Source: Flavobacterium ajazii
GTDB lineage: Bacteria > Bacteroidota > Bacteroidia > Flavobacteriales > Flavobacteriaceae
Reading direction: 5' to 3'
Assembly: GCF_010614725.1 (NCBI RefSeq)
Contig: NZ_JAAEHL010000004.1
Coordinates: 186,001-250,000 of the forward strand
Length of the DNA stretch: 64,000 nucleotides
The notes under the pieces: generated by a model
Told to the model about the DNA's origin: nothing
Databases searched by the model: none
Seen by the model: the letters and a program-made list of their open reading frames with translations, nothing else
Shown here: positions 17,493 to 26,635 of the stretch, in pieces
Layout: every line of letters begins with the position of its first letter
How positions within the stretch are numbered: position 1 is the stretch's first letter
Position numbers and translations under genes: made by a program

Positions 17493-18653
17493 ATGAAAAT
17501 ATTACTCCTTGGCTCAGGCGAATTAGGCAAAGAATTCGTAATAGCCGCGCAACGAATCGGACAAACGGTAATTGCGGTTGACAGTTATGAAAATGCTCCC
17601 GCTATGCAAGTCGCACACGGTTTCGAAGTCATTAACATGTTAGACGGCGAAGCACTTGACCGAATCGTAGCCAAACACCAACCCGACTTTATAGTTCCCG
17701 AAATAGAAGCCATTCGTACCGAACGTTTTTACGATTACGAAAAACAAGGCATTACCGTCGTTCCTTCAGCGAAAGCGGCAAACTTTACCATGAATCGTAA
17801 AGCCATTCGTGATTTAGCATCAAAAGAATTGGGATTACGAACAGCAAAATACCAATACGCAACCTCAGCCGAAGAATTGCAAAAAGCCGTTCAGGAAGTT
17901 GGAATTCCCTGCGTGGTAAAACCTTTAATGTCATCTTCTGGAAAAGGGCAATCAACAATTAAAACAGAAAGTGATATAGAAAAAGCCTGGCAATATGCTG
18001 TTGCAGGTTCACGTGGTGACGTGATCGAGGTTATTGTAGAAGCTTTTGTCGATTTCCATTCAGAAATTACACTTTTAACGATTACTCAAAATAACAATCC
18101 TACTTTGTTTTGTTCTCCAATTGGTCACAGACAAGAACGTGGCGATTATCAGGAAAGCTGGCAGCCGGCTTTGGTTTCTGAAAAAGATTTATATGAAGCA
18201 CAAGATATGGCCGAAAAAATTACCGAAGCCCTTGGTGGTGCAGGACTTTTTGGCGTTGAATTTTTCTTAACTAAAGAAGGCGTTTATTTCTCTGAACTTT
18301 CTCCGCGTCCACACGATACGGGAATGGTAACTTTGGCTGGAACGCAGAATTTCAACGAATTTGAACTGCACTTAAGAGCTATTTTAAGCCTTCCAATTTT
18401 CGAAATCACTTTAGAAAAAGCCGGAGCAAGCGCTGTAATTTTAGCTTCAGAAGATTCGAAAAATCCAACTTTTACCGGAATCGAAAAAGTAGCGGCTTTA
18501 CCAAAAACCGATTTCAGGATTTTCGGGAAACCAACTTCAAGACCATACCGAAGAATGGGAGTTGTTTTAAGTCACGATACACTTTCTACTCCAATTAATG
18601 AAGTAACCGAACGCGCCAAAAAAACCGCAAAATTAATAACTGTAAATTCTTAA
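17493..18653 (+). CDS. purT: Formate-dependent phosphoribosylglycinamide formyltransferase PurT
   Basis: This 386-residue ATP-grasp enzyme catalyses the ATP- and formate-dependent conversion of GAR to FGAR in purine synthesis. The N-terminal [15 protein letters not shown]ossmann-like start, [14 protein letters not shown], the [14 protein letters not shown]-grasp loop, and [27 protein letters not shown] all match PurT. Length is normal. A possible -7 box TATTTTTG lies at 17459-17466. The DUF6370 gene starts 3 bases after the stop, so the next two genes may be co-transcribed with it. Confidence 0.95.
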   Translation: MKILLLGSGELGKEFVIAAQRIGQTVIAVDSYENAPAMQVAHGFEVINMLDGEALDRIVAKHQPDFIVPEIEAIRTERFYDYEKQGITVVPSAKAANFTMNRKAIRDLASKELGLRTAKYQYATSAEELQKAVQEVGIPCVVKPLMSSSGKGQSTIKTESDIEKAWQYAVAGSRGDVIEVIVEAFVDFHSEITLLTITQNNNPTLFCSPIGHRQERGDYQESWQPALVSEKDLYEAQDMAEKITEALGGAGLFGVEFFLTKEGVYFSELSPRPHDTGMVTLAGTQNFNEFELHLRAILSLPIFEITLEKAGASAVILASEDSKNPTFTGIEKVAALPKTDFRIFGKPTSRPYRRMGVVLSHDTLSTPINEVTERAKKTAKLITVNS

Positions 18654-18655
18654 CT

Positions 18656-18976
18656 ATGAAAAACATACTTTTAGCAACATTCCTTTTTATTGGAATTGCT
18701 GTACAGGCACAAGACAAAAAGAAATTTGACAAACCAACACTTGTTGAAGCTTCTTGCGGAGAATGTCAATTTGGAATGAAAGGTAAAAGCTGTGATTTGG
18801 CTGTTCGCATTGACGGAAAATCCTATTTCGTGGACGGAACCACAATTCACGATCACGGAGATGCACATGCTGAAAAAGGTTTTTGTAATGCAATCAGCAA
18901 AGCTTTAGTTACAGGAGAAATCGTAAACAATAGATTTAAAGCAACTTCATTTAAACTAATAGAAGAAAAAAAATAA
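18656..18976 (+). CDS. DUF6370-type small exported protein
   Basis: This 106-residue protein has a signal peptide (MKNILLATFLFIGIAVQAQ). Conserved Cys/His residues in the mature part (ASCGECQFGMKGKSCDLAV, TTIHDHGDAHAEKGFCNA) suggest metal binding or disulphides. It resembles DUF6370 members of Bacteroidota; function unknown. It starts 3 bases after purT and its stop overlaps the start of the Crp/Fnr gene by one base, indicating translational coupling. Confidence 0.75.
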   Translation: MKNILLATFLFIGIAVQAQDKKKFDKPTLVEASCGECQFGMKGKSCDLAVRIDGKSYFVDGTTIHDHGDAHAEKGFCNAISKALVTGEIVNNRFKATSFKLIEEKK

Positions 18977-19551
18977 TGGCATTGATTCTTAAAAATATTG
19001 CCAAACACGTTTCGCTGACTCCGGAAGAACAAGAACTTTTTTTATCTAAATTAGAAACCCATACATACAAAGCGAAAACGATTTTATTAAACGCCGGTGA
19101 AGTATGTAAATATTCCTATTTTGTAAATTCGGGTATTTTAAGAAGTTTTAATATCAACGATAATATTGTTGAACATGTTCTTTCTTTTGCCTGCGAAGGC
19201 TGGTGGATGAGTGATATGTATAGTTATTTTTCGCAGAAACCGGGGGAGCTTTTTATTGAGGTTTTGGAAGAAGCCGAAGTTGTTTTGCTATCCAAAGAAA
19301 ATCAGGAGCAACTGTATCTTGAAATTCCTAAACTGGAACGTTTTTTCAGGATTCTGATTGAAAATTCATTAGTTGCCAATCAGCAGCGATTAATGGACAA
19401 CTTAAGTTTACCAGCCGAAGAACGTTTTGAAAAATTCACTAAAAAATACGGAACATTAGTTCATAAAGTTCCTCAAAAACAAATCGCTTCTTTCATTGGT
19501 GTAACACCTGAATTTTTCAGCAAAATGAAAGCCAGGCTTTTGAAAAAGTAA
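18976..19551 (+). CDS. Crp/Fnr-family transcription regulator
   Basis: This 191-residue protein has an N-terminal cyclic-nucleotide-binding-type beta-roll (TILLNAGEVCKYSYFVNSGILRSF, positions about 35-60, with HVLSFACEGWWMSDMYSYF) and a short C-terminal winged-helix part (RFEKFTKKYG...VPQKQIASFIGVTPEFFSKMKARL). This is the common short Bacteroidota type without obvious cAMP-binding residues, so the ligand is unknown. It is coupled to the DUF6370 gene by a TAATG overlap and may regulate it. Confidence 0.88.
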   Translation: MALILKNIAKHVSLTPEEQELFLSKLETHTYKAKTILLNAGEVCKYSYFVNSGILRSFNINDNIVEHVLSFACEGWWMSDMYSYFSQKPGELFIEVLEEAEVVLLSKENQEQLYLEIPKLERFFRILIENSLVANQQRLMDNLSLPAEERFEKFTKKYGTLVHKVPQKQIASFIGVTPEFFSKMKARLLKK

Positions 19552-19647
19552 GCTTTATATCATTGAATAAAATTGATTTCAGAGATTTTAAATTTCAATG
19601 TGGTCAAAAATAATTCATTCAACCGTTATTTATTGATTTTTATAAAC

Positions 19648-19685
19648 AAAAAAGTGGCTGTCTCAAAATAGACAGCCACTTTTTT
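19648..19685. terminator. Bidirectional terminator between convergent genes
   Basis: A 16-bp perfect stem (19648-19663 with 19670-19685; core GTGGCTGTCT) with loop CAAAAT and A/T runs on both sides. It serves the Crp/Fnr gene and the LamG gene. Confidence 0.9.
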
Positions 19686-19701
19686 TTAAACACTTTTTAT
19701 G

Positions 19702-21843
19702 TTATTTTTTTATCATTTTTATGGTTTCCACCTGATTGTTATCATGAGTTATTTTCAATAAATAAATTCCATTAGGGGAGCTATTTAAATTCAAATTGGT
19801 ATTTCCTGTATTAATATTTTCCGATTTAATGATTTTTCCATTCAGATCATATACTATAATAGCGGCACGTGCATCAGTATTTAAAGAGAATATGCCATTT
19901 GACGGGTTAGGATAGACCACTGTTTTTGATGAAAATTCAAAATGATCGTTATTCAAATTAGTCGAACAGGTATTTCCTGTTGTCACAATACTGGTTGCAG
20001 TCCAGTTAGAGGTATTTCCTGTAAGTGTAAAACCATCTAATATTCCCGTGTTGGCATTGCTGCTGCCATCTGCGACTGTGGTTACTGTTGAATTATTTCT
20101 ATTATCAAGACCTTGGTTAAATTGGTAATACGCCAATAAATTAGTTTGTCCTGGCCCTAGTTCACAATTCCTGTTATTTTGAATTTCAGTTTCAGTCAAA
20201 GCTTTGTTCCAAATACGAACTTCATCAATTTGTCCCTTAAAAATTTCTCCATAGCCATTATATCCTAATATCATTGGTGCCGCGCTTGTTGGCAAAGTAT
20301 AATTGGATGGAGTTGGTGTGGTACCAACATTTACTCCATCAACATACAGTGTTACAGAGGTACCATCAAACACCATCGCTACATGTTGCCATGTGCCTGG
20401 TATAACTGTTCCTCCTGTAACTACGTAACTACCAAAACCAATGAAACAATTAAATTCACCATTAACGGTACGTAAATCGAATTGAGTTGAAGATCCGTTA
20501 CCGTGATTGGAAACAATAGTTTCTACATTTGAATCTCTGGTTGTTTTGATCCATGCCTCAACGGTTAATTTATTTGTATCACTCAATGTTGTAGAAATAG
20601 CAGTGTCGCAGTTTACTTTGTCATCTATTCCATCAAAATCCAATGCCGATGCATTAAGGTTTACCTGAACAGCCAATCTTGAGCTTTCGCAACCTGAAAC
20701 CGTCTGAGAAACATAATAAGTGCCGCCCGTTATTGGAGTTGAATTTGCCAAAGGTGTTCCTCCTGTAGGATCTGCATACCATTTTAAGTCGGTTCCTGTT
20801 GCTGTAAGATTGGCAACCGTAGCATCTTTACTAAAAGTTTGTGTACTAGTGGCTGTAGGTGCCGAAGTTGTGTTTATCGTCACAACAACCGCTCTTCTTG
20901 GACTTTCGCAGCTACCAATAGTTTGCGAAACATAATAAGTTGTTCCTGATGTCAATGCAGTTGTGGCAATCAATTCGTTTACTGATAGCAATGAAGAATA
21001 CCATTTTATATTGATTCCTGTAGCCGTTAAATCAGCAACTGTAGCTGCCGTACAAAAAACTTGCGGACTTGTAACCGACAATTGTTCTGGACTCATTGTT
21101 CCTGTAACAACACCCCCTGGCGAAACCCAGTTAGAGTTAGACCCACTCAAGGCAAATCCGTTTAATGTACCGGTATTATTATTTCCACTAGCATCTGTCA
21201 GGGTAGTAATTGCGGTATTATCTGCAGTGTCAACACCTTGGTTACATTTGTAATAAGCTACCAATCCTACTTGGTCTGCAGAAAGTTCCCCATTCATATT
21301 GTTTTGGATTTCACATTCAGGCAATACTCTGTTCCAAATACGCACTTCATCTAATTTCCCCCCAAATAAATTTCCAGTATCAAATGCACCAAGACGCACA
21401 GCGTTTCCACCAACAAAAGGAGGCACATTAGTATTGGTTGCTACTAAAACACCATTTTTATACATTTTCATCGTGGTGGTTGCCGCATCATAAGTCAAAG
21501 CAACGTGATACCATGTATTGGCTGTAATTGGAGTTGGATCCTGTACTGCATTCCAGGTACCATTGTGCCCAGCTGATAATCTGTTTCCGTAATCCACAGA
21601 GGGGTACAGTGCATGTTGTCCATCCGATCCCCCAGAAATAAGATTGTTTTGAAGGCTTAAATTTGACAAATAAAACCACGCTTCTTTGGTATATGTTGCG
21701 GGCATAATATCCCCCAATTCTACATAATCATTGGCCCCATCAAAAGATAATGCACTTGCTGAAACCTGTCCTCTCGAAAAATTTGTAGCCAGCACAATGG
21801 CAAACAAAAATATTTGATTTCTTAATAGAGTAATTTTTCTCAT
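19702..21843 (-). CDS. LamG-domain surface protein with T9SS sorting domain
   Basis: This 713-residue secreted protein has a signal peptide (about 1-25), then a first LamG/concanavalin-like domain (ALSFDGANDYVELGD...EVRIWNRVL). Two Ig-like repeats follow, each with a TVA(D/N)LTATG...KWY motif, then a second LamG domain (ALDFDGIDDKVNCD...EVRIWNKAL). The C-terminus VVYPNPSNGIFSLN...NGIYLLKI is a type A T9SS sorting domain, so the protein should be carried to the cell surface or released. It probably binds carbohydrate or protein; the ligand is unknown. It is transcribed alone. Confidence 0.88.
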   Translation of the reverse strand: MRKITLLRNQIFLFAIVLATNFSRGQVSASALSFDGANDYVELGDIMPATYTKEAWFYLSNLSLQNNLISGGSDGQHALYPSVDYGNRLSAGHNGTWNAVQDPTPITANTWYHVALTYDAATTTMKMYKNGVLVATNTNVPPFVGGNAVRLGAFDTGNLFGGKLDEVRIWNRVLPECEIQNNMNGELSADQVGLVAYYKCNQGVDTADNTAITTLTDASGNNNTGTLNGFALSGSNSNWVSPGGVVTGTMSPEQLSVTSPQVFCTAATVADLTATGINIKWYSSLLSVNELIATTALTSGTTYYVSQTIGSCESPRRAVVVTINTTSAPTATSTQTFSKDATVANLTATGTDLKWYADPTGGTPLANSTPITGGTYYVSQTVSGCESSRLAVQVNLNASALDFDGIDDKVNCDTAISTTLSDTNKLTVEAWIKTTRDSNVETIVSNHGNGSSTQFDLRTVNGEFNCFIGFGSYVVTGGTVIPGTWQHVAMVFDGTSVTLYVDGVNVGTTPTPSNYTLPTSAAPMILGYNGYGEIFKGQIDEVRIWNKALTETEIQNNRNCELGPGQTNLLAYYQFNQGLDNRNNSTVTTVADGSSNANTGILDGFTLTGNTSNWTATSIVTTGNTCSTNLNNDHFEFSSKTVVYPNPSNGIFSLNTDARAAIIVYDLNGKIIKSENINTGNTNLNLNSSPNGIYLLKITHDNNQVETIKMIKK

Positions 21844-22063
21844 AGTTTTTCTTTAAAATGTTAGATTACAAAATTGCGGTAAATACAAACGATTTTATAC
21901 AAGGGGTAACCCCTGAATTTTAGGATAGCATATTACAATTAAGCAGAAATAAATACATTTGCTTCTTAATTAACTCTCTACATTATTTCAGCAAAAAACA
22001 TCGTTTAGTTGAATGCTAAATACAATAAAGAGAAGGTTTTTATCTCCTAATATCATAAAAAAC

Positions 22064-24067
22064 ATGCCTACTAAAAAAAGAATAATCTTAAAAATATTTT
22101 CTATAAGCCTCCTGTTACTTGGCTCTTGTAACCAAAAGACAAAAACTATACTATACATAAAACCAACTGATGAAAAATTAAACACTATTTGTCGTTGGTT
22201 AAAAAATGAGGTGAATTTTGAAAAGCCAAATTATAAGACTGTTTTTTACAACTATTACAATAAAAACATTAAAGCTGAAAAATATGCTGAAGCGGCAAAA
22301 GCTATGGAAATTGTGAGTTTGCAGAATGCTTCTTTCTTTTATTTTGATACTAAGTTTTTTAACGCTGTCACTTCTTTCGAGAAAAATTATAAAGATAAAG
22401 TTTCCCTAAAAGAGTCAGCCTTCATTTACACCTATTTGGGTGATTTTTACAGTGATAAAGGCAATTTCAATAAGTCAATTGCTAACTACAAAAAAGTCCT
22501 TGAAATCCCTGTCAATGATTATGAAAGCTGTTTTAAAAAAGGAGATACATACCGAACATTAGCCTGGTGCTATTATTGTTTAGGAAATCAGCGATTGGCA
22601 TTAGAAAATGATTATAAGGCATTAGAATATTTTAAAAGAACAAACCGATCTGACCTACCCGGATCTGTATATATAAACATATCAAGCATATACCAGGCTA
22701 ACAGGGATTTTGACAATGCTATTGCAACAATTGACAGCGCTTTATATTATCTAAAAAAAGAGCCTAAAAAACAAATTACAAATATTTATATCGGCTTATA
22801 TAACAAGATAAATATTTATGATCACGATGAGAAATTTGATAAAATGTATCCCCTTATTGATTCTGTTTATCATGCTTTCAACAAAAGTGGCATTCACGAT
22901 ACTTCTGTAAAACTTTCAATCTATAGTTATTACACTAAAAAGCTTTTAAATGAAAATAAGTTTGAAGAAGCACAAAAAATAATTACGGAGCTGGAACCTG
23001 AAGTTAAGAAGCTAAATTCTACTGTTTCTAACTTGGAGTTTATGATTATGAAAGCTACTTACGAAATCGCAAAAAATCAGGGCGTAAAAGATACTCATCT
23101 GATAGAAAGCACAATTCCGGTACTTATGGAAAACAAATATTTCATAAAAGTACGCGATTGCTATTCACTTTTGTTAAATGATGCCGAAATGAAAAAAGAT
23201 TTTGAAAAAGCACTTTTCTATGAAAAAGAAAGAAGCAAAATAAAAGACAGTATTGGTAATCAGGAAATGACAGACAAAACACTGGTTTTGGAAAAAAAAT
23301 ATCAGACTGAAAAAAAAGAACAACAAATATTACTTCACAAAAAAACAATTTTAAACAAAAACACAACAATAGCATTGTTGGTATCCTTATTTATCGGCTT
23401 ATTTCTGATTATTATTGTCTATATCATCCGACAAAAACAAAAAAAATTAAAAATCGAAAAAGAAAATACCCAATTATACACCAAACAACTCCTGGAAAAA
23501 ACAGAAGAAGAGCGCAAGCGTATTGCAAGTGATTTACATGATAGCGTAAGCCACGAATTACTGAGTTTAAAAAACTCCTTTGAAGAAAAAACAGAAATTA
23601 CCAATCAAAAAATTGACACCATTATAAATGATATTCGCAGTATCAGCAGAAATTTGCATCCTATAATGTTTGATAAAATAGGATTAAAAGAAAGCATCAA
23701 TCAAATGGTAGAACGGGCACAATCTGTTAACAATTTTATGGTTACAGCCGAGATTAATTATTACACTGTTTTATCTTCTTCCGATGAATTACAAATTTAC
23801 CGTATTGTACAGGAATCACTTTCCAATATCATAAAATATTCGGATGCAATTGCGGCTAAAATTTCTATAACTGAAAACGAAAACAATATTATCATTGAAA
23901 TTAAAGACAATGGAAAAGGCTTTAATGTAGAAGAAACTTTAAACAGTAAATCTTCCTTTGGCCTGCATAATATTATTGAACGAAGCAGGGCAATTGGCGG
24001 ACAAGCTAATATCATATCAAATACAAACGGCACAATAATTACCATTGAAATAAAGAAAGTACAATGA
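22064..24067 (+). CDS. TPR-containing sensor histidine kinase (HisKA_3 type)
   Basis: The frame is open from an ATG at 22013, but the ATG at 22064 is preferred because it gives MPTKKRIILKIFSISLLLLG followed by SCN, a lipoprotein signal with lipobox Cys. The sensor part has TPR-like repeats (about residues 110-400), then one membrane helix (TIALLVSLFIGLFLIIIVYI), a HisKA_3 segment ERKRIASDLHDSVSHELL with the phospho-accepting His, and a HATPase with NGKGFN and SFGLHNIIERS. A lipidated N-terminus plus a membrane helix would put the TPRs in the periplasm. The stop overlaps the regulator gene by 4 bases. Confidence 0.88.
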   Translation: MPTKKRIILKIFSISLLLLGSCNQKTKTILYIKPTDEKLNTICRWLKNEVNFEKPNYKTVFYNYYNKNIKAEKYAEAAKAMEIVSLQNASFFYFDTKFFNAVTSFEKNYKDKVSLKESAFIYTYLGDFYSDKGNFNKSIANYKKVLEIPVNDYESCFKKGDTYRTLAWCYYCLGNQRLALENDYKALEYFKRTNRSDLPGSVYINISSIYQANRDFDNAIATIDSALYYLKKEPKKQITNIYIGLYNKINIYDHDEKFDKMYPLIDSVYHAFNKSGIHDTSVKLSIYSYYTKKLLNENKFEEAQKIITELEPEVKKLNSTVSNLEFMIMKATYEIAKNQGVKDTHLIESTIPVLMENKYFIKVRDCYSLLLNDAEMKKDFEKALFYEKERSKIKDSIGNQEMTDKTLVLEKKYQTEKKEQQILLHKKTILNKNTTIALLVSLFIGLFLIIIVYIIRQKQKKLKIEKENTQLYTKQLLEKTEEERKRIASDLHDSVSHELLSLKNSFEEKTEITNQKIDTIINDIRSISRNLHPIMFDKIGLKESINQMVERAQSVNNFMVTAEINYYTVLSSSDELQIYRIVQESLSNIIKYSDAIAAKISITENENNIIIEIKDNGKGFNVEETLNSKSSFGLHNIIERSRAIGGQANIISNTNGTIITIEIKKVQ

Positions 24068-24684
24068 GAATATTAATTGCAGATGACCATCCATTTACTC
24101 TCTCGGGCACAAAAAGCTTTGTAGAATCTTATGGTTACAGAGTTGAAGATACCTGTTCAAATGGTATTACGGCACTAAATTTAATTAAATTACACTTACC
24201 AGATATTGCTATTCTTGACATTAACATGCCAGGGCTAGATGGTCTTGACGTGACCAAAGCAATACAGGAAAGCAAACTGAGAACCAAAATCATTTTGCTG
24301 ACCATGCACAAAGAAATGACCATATATAAAAAAGCGAAAGAATACGGGGTTTATGGTTATATTCTAAAAGAGCATGCTCAAACCGAATTAGAAAAATGTA
24401 TTCAGGAAGTAAAAAAAGGACATGAATATATCAGTATTTTTTTGAAAGATGATTTAATAAAAGATACTCCTAATGATACTAATGAACTGGCACATCTGAC
24501 ATTATCTGAAAGGAAAATTATTGAACTGATCACGCAGCAAAAAACTACAAAACAAATTGCCGAGTTGTTATTTTTATCTGAAAAAACAGTTGAAGGCCAC
24601 CGAAGCAAAATAATCGATAAATTAGGTTTGCCTAAAGAAAAGAATGCATTACTGATTTGGGCCATGCAGAATAGTAAAAAATAG
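24064..24684 (+). CDS. NarL/LuxR-type response regulator
   Basis: This 206-residue protein has a receiver domain (MRILIADDHPF, phospho-acceptor D52 in ILDINMPGLDG, Lys in ILKEHAQ) and a C-terminal LuxR helix-turn-helix (LTLSERKIIELITQQKTTKQIAEL, positions about 142-165, then SEKTVEGHRSKIIDKLG). Its ATG overlaps the kinase stop (ATGA), so the pair is translationally coupled and almost certainly cognate. Targets are unknown. Confidence 0.93.
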   Translation: MRILIADDHPFTLSGTKSFVESYGYRVEDTCSNGITALNLIKLHLPDIAILDINMPGLDGLDVTKAIQESKLRTKIILLTMHKEMTIYKKAKEYGVYGYILKEHAQTELEKCIQEVKKGHEYISIFLKDDLIKDTPNDTNELAHLTLSERKIIELITQQKTTKQIAELLFLSEKTVEGHRSKIIDKLGLPKEKNALLIWAMQNSKK

Positions 24685-24722
24685 ATTTATATTGTCATAT
24701 TTCTGAAAATAAAACTTCTAAT

Positions 24723-24793
24723 CCAGCCCTGATAGCAGTGACATCCTATTGTTGCGGTGTTCGCAACAATAGATACAGCGGATAGCAGGACTA
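24723..24793 (+). ncRNA. Structured intergenic element, copy 3 (Flavo-1-like candidate)
   Basis: On the plus strand: 5' core CCTGATAGCAGTGACATCC, an 11-bp perfect apical stem CTATTGTTGCG/CGCAACAATAG around GTGTT, then GATACAGCGGATAGCAGG. The same internal-loop words occur in the two minus-strand copies at 12249 and 16714. It lies in the 272-base gap between the response regulator and pirin genes. Confidence 0.5.
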
Positions 24794-24881
24794 AAGGTCT
24801 TATGAGAATTACTATTTCTGCTCCTAAAACTAATATCATTTAAACCTTAGAATCTTAGTCCTTCAGAAACTCAAAACCTTT

Positions 24882-24927
24882 CTTAATCTACATTAAGTGC
24901 TTTTCCTGTATGTTGATGGTATCTTTG
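24882..24927 (+). promoter_or_regulatory. Pirin promoter with operator-like inverted repeat
   Basis: The inverted repeat CTTAATCTACATTAAG (24882-24897), continuing GTGC, is followed by the -7 box TATCTTTG (24920-24927). Almost the same operator precedes the yceI-type gene at 25931. The coding start follows 30 bases after the box. Confidence 0.55.
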
Positions 24928-24956
24928 TACTATAAAAATAACAAATACACAAAATC

Positions 24957-25673
24957 ATGGAAAATATAGTATTGCACAAAGCAGAGTCAAGAGGAAATGC
25001 AAATCACGGATGGTTGAACGCTTATCACAGCTTTAGTTTTGCAAGCTGGTACAATCCGGACAGGATTCAGTTTGGGGCACTTCGTGTTTTGAACGATGAT
25101 ACAATCGCTGCAGGAATGGGATTTGGAACTCACCCTCACGATAACATGGAAATCATTACTATTCCGCTTGAAGGTGATTTGGCTCACAAAGACAGTATGG
25201 GAAATACCGAAGTGATCAAAAATGGTGACATTCAGGTAATGAGTGCCGGAACCGGAATTCAGCATAGCGAGTTTAATCCAAATGCAGATCAGCAAACTAA
25301 ATTGTTGCAGATTTGGTTGTTTCCAAACAAAAGAAACGTTACGCCTCGTTACCAGCAAATTACTTTGGATGTTACCGACAGACACAATAAACTGTCTCAG
25401 GTTTTGTCTCCAAATGCAGATGACGAAGGAGTCTGGATTCATCAGGATGCCTGGTTCAACATGGGTAATTTCGATTCTGGAGTTACTGCTGAATATAAAA
25501 TCAAAAAAGAAGGAAACGGAGTTTACGCTTTCGTTTTAAAAGGAAATGTAACCATCAACGGTCAGGAATTGAACACCCGTGATGCGGTTGGAATTTCAGG
25601 AACTGACACTTTAAATATTAAAGCCAACACAGATGCTGAGTTTTTATTAATGGATATTCCTATGAATTATTAA
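24957..25673 (+). CDS. Pirin family bicupin protein
   Basis: This 238-residue pirin has the N-terminal cupin metal-site motif FGTHPHDNMEIITIPLEG, the following GDIQVMSAGTGIQHSEFNP, and the C-terminal cupin with NGVYAFVLKGNVTINGQ. The early HGWLNAYHSFSFASWYNPDR is characteristic. Pirins bind Fe and may act as quercetinase-like or redox-sensitive co-regulators. The cytoplasmic role here is unknown. The shared operator with the downstream YceI gene suggests a common stress-responsive regulator. Confidence 0.92.
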   Translation: MENIVLHKAESRGNANHGWLNAYHSFSFASWYNPDRIQFGALRVLNDDTIAAGMGFGTHPHDNMEIITIPLEGDLAHKDSMGNTEVIKNGDIQVMSAGTGIQHSEFNPNADQQTKLLQIWLFPNKRNVTPRYQQITLDVTDRHNKLSQVLSPNADDEGVWIHQDAWFNMGNFDSGVTAEYKIKKEGNGVYAFVLKGNVTINGQELNTRDAVGISGTDTLNIKANTDAEFLLMDIPMNY

Positions 25674-25683
25674 TTTCAAAAAA

Positions 25684-25822
25684 TTAAACACATAGATACA
25701 TAGTTTATCTACTTTTGAAAAGGATATAAAAAGAGAAACACATTTCTCCACACATAGCTATATGTTTTTAGAATAAGTGAAACGCCTTTAAACATTGAAG
25801 AACTATAATTCTATGTGTTTAA
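25684..25822. repeat. 139-bp intergenic element with 12-bp inverted ends
   Basis: The ends TTAAACACATAG (25684-25695) and CTATGTGTTTAA (25811-25822) are perfect inverted repeats. The interior contains ACACATAGCTATATG and is non-coding. A diverged relative may be present near 38165-38235 (CATATAGAACATAGG, TTTCTCACACATAGCT). It fills much of the gap between the pirin and YceI genes. Confidence 0.55.
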
Positions 25823-25930
25823 ATAATTGCACATTACAAAACGACAAACAGGCCTCAAACGACTTGTTTGTCGTTTTTGTTTTATAATTATCAAGTAATT
25901 GAATATTATGTAATTACGTTTTGGTTATTT

Positions 25931-25986
25931 CTTAATCTAGGTTAAGTGCTTCAGGACAACTGTCATCGTAACTTTGTCCTATCAAA
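25931..25986 (+). promoter_or_regulatory. YceI-gene promoter with operator-like inverted repeat
   Basis: CTTAATCTAGGTTAAG (25931-25946) followed by TGCTT, with the -7 box TAACTTTG at 25979-25986. The operator matches the pirin one, but its distance to the -7 box is 10 bases (one helical turn) longer. Confidence 0.55.
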
Positions 25987-26014
25987 ATGAAACAATAATA
26001 TAAAAAATAAAATT

Positions 26015-26548
26015 ATGGCAACTACAAAATGGTCAATTGACCCAACTCACTCAGAAATTGGTTTTAAAGTAAAACACATGATGTTTACTAATGTTTCAGG
26101 AAAATTTGGAACTTATGATGCAACAATTACCACAGATGGTGATAACTTCGAAAATGCAGCAATTGAATTTTCCGGCGATATCGCTTCTATTGATACTGCA
26201 AATTCAGATCGTGACAATCACTTAAAAAGCGCCGATTTTTTTGATGCTGAAAATCATCCAAAATTAACTTTCAAAGCTTCTTCATTCAAAAAAATCAATG
26301 ATGAAAAATATGAATTAACTGGAGATTTAAACATTCGAGGAGTTGCAAAAACAGTAAGCTTTCCGGTAGAATACAGTGGCGTACTTACTGATCCATGGGG
26401 AAATACAAAAGTAGGTTTGAGTATTGAAGGAAAAATAAACCGTAAAGACTGGGGCTTAAACTGGAATTCTGCTCTTGAAACCGGTGGTGTTTTGGTTGGT
26501 GAAGAAGTGAAATTAAACATCGAATTGCAATTTGCTAAACAGGCTTAA
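26015..26548 (+). CDS. YceI family polyisoprenoid-binding-type protein
   Basis: This 177-residue lipocalin-like protein matches YceI over its full length: KWSIDPTHSEIGFKVKHMMF at the start, the SGDIASIDTANSDRDNHLKS block, and the GLSIEGKINRKDWGL stretch. Family members bind isoprenoid lipids such as quinones. There is no signal peptide, unlike E. coli YceI, so it is likely cytoplasmic as is common in Bacteroidota. It shares an operator with the pirin gene upstream. Confidence 0.92.
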   Translation: MATTKWSIDPTHSEIGFKVKHMMFTNVSGKFGTYDATITTDGDNFENAAIEFSGDIASIDTANSDRDNHLKSADFFDAENHPKLTFKASSFKKINDEKYELTGDLNIRGVAKTVSFPVEYSGVLTDPWGNTKVGLSIEGKINRKDWGLNWNSALETGGVLVGEEVKLNIELQFAKQA

Positions 26549-26570
26549 TTTCAAAATTTTTATAAAAAAA

Positions 26571-26607
26571 TAAACCCTTCTTAAATTTAGTATTTAGGAA
26601 GGGTTAT
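26571..26607. terminator. Bidirectional terminator between the YceI gene and fabD
   Basis: AACCCTTC (26573-26580) pairs with GAAGGGTT (26598-26605); A/T-rich flanks lie on both sides of convergent genes. Confidence 0.8.
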
Positions 26608-26635
26608 TTATTTTAAAACATAATTTTATCTAAAA

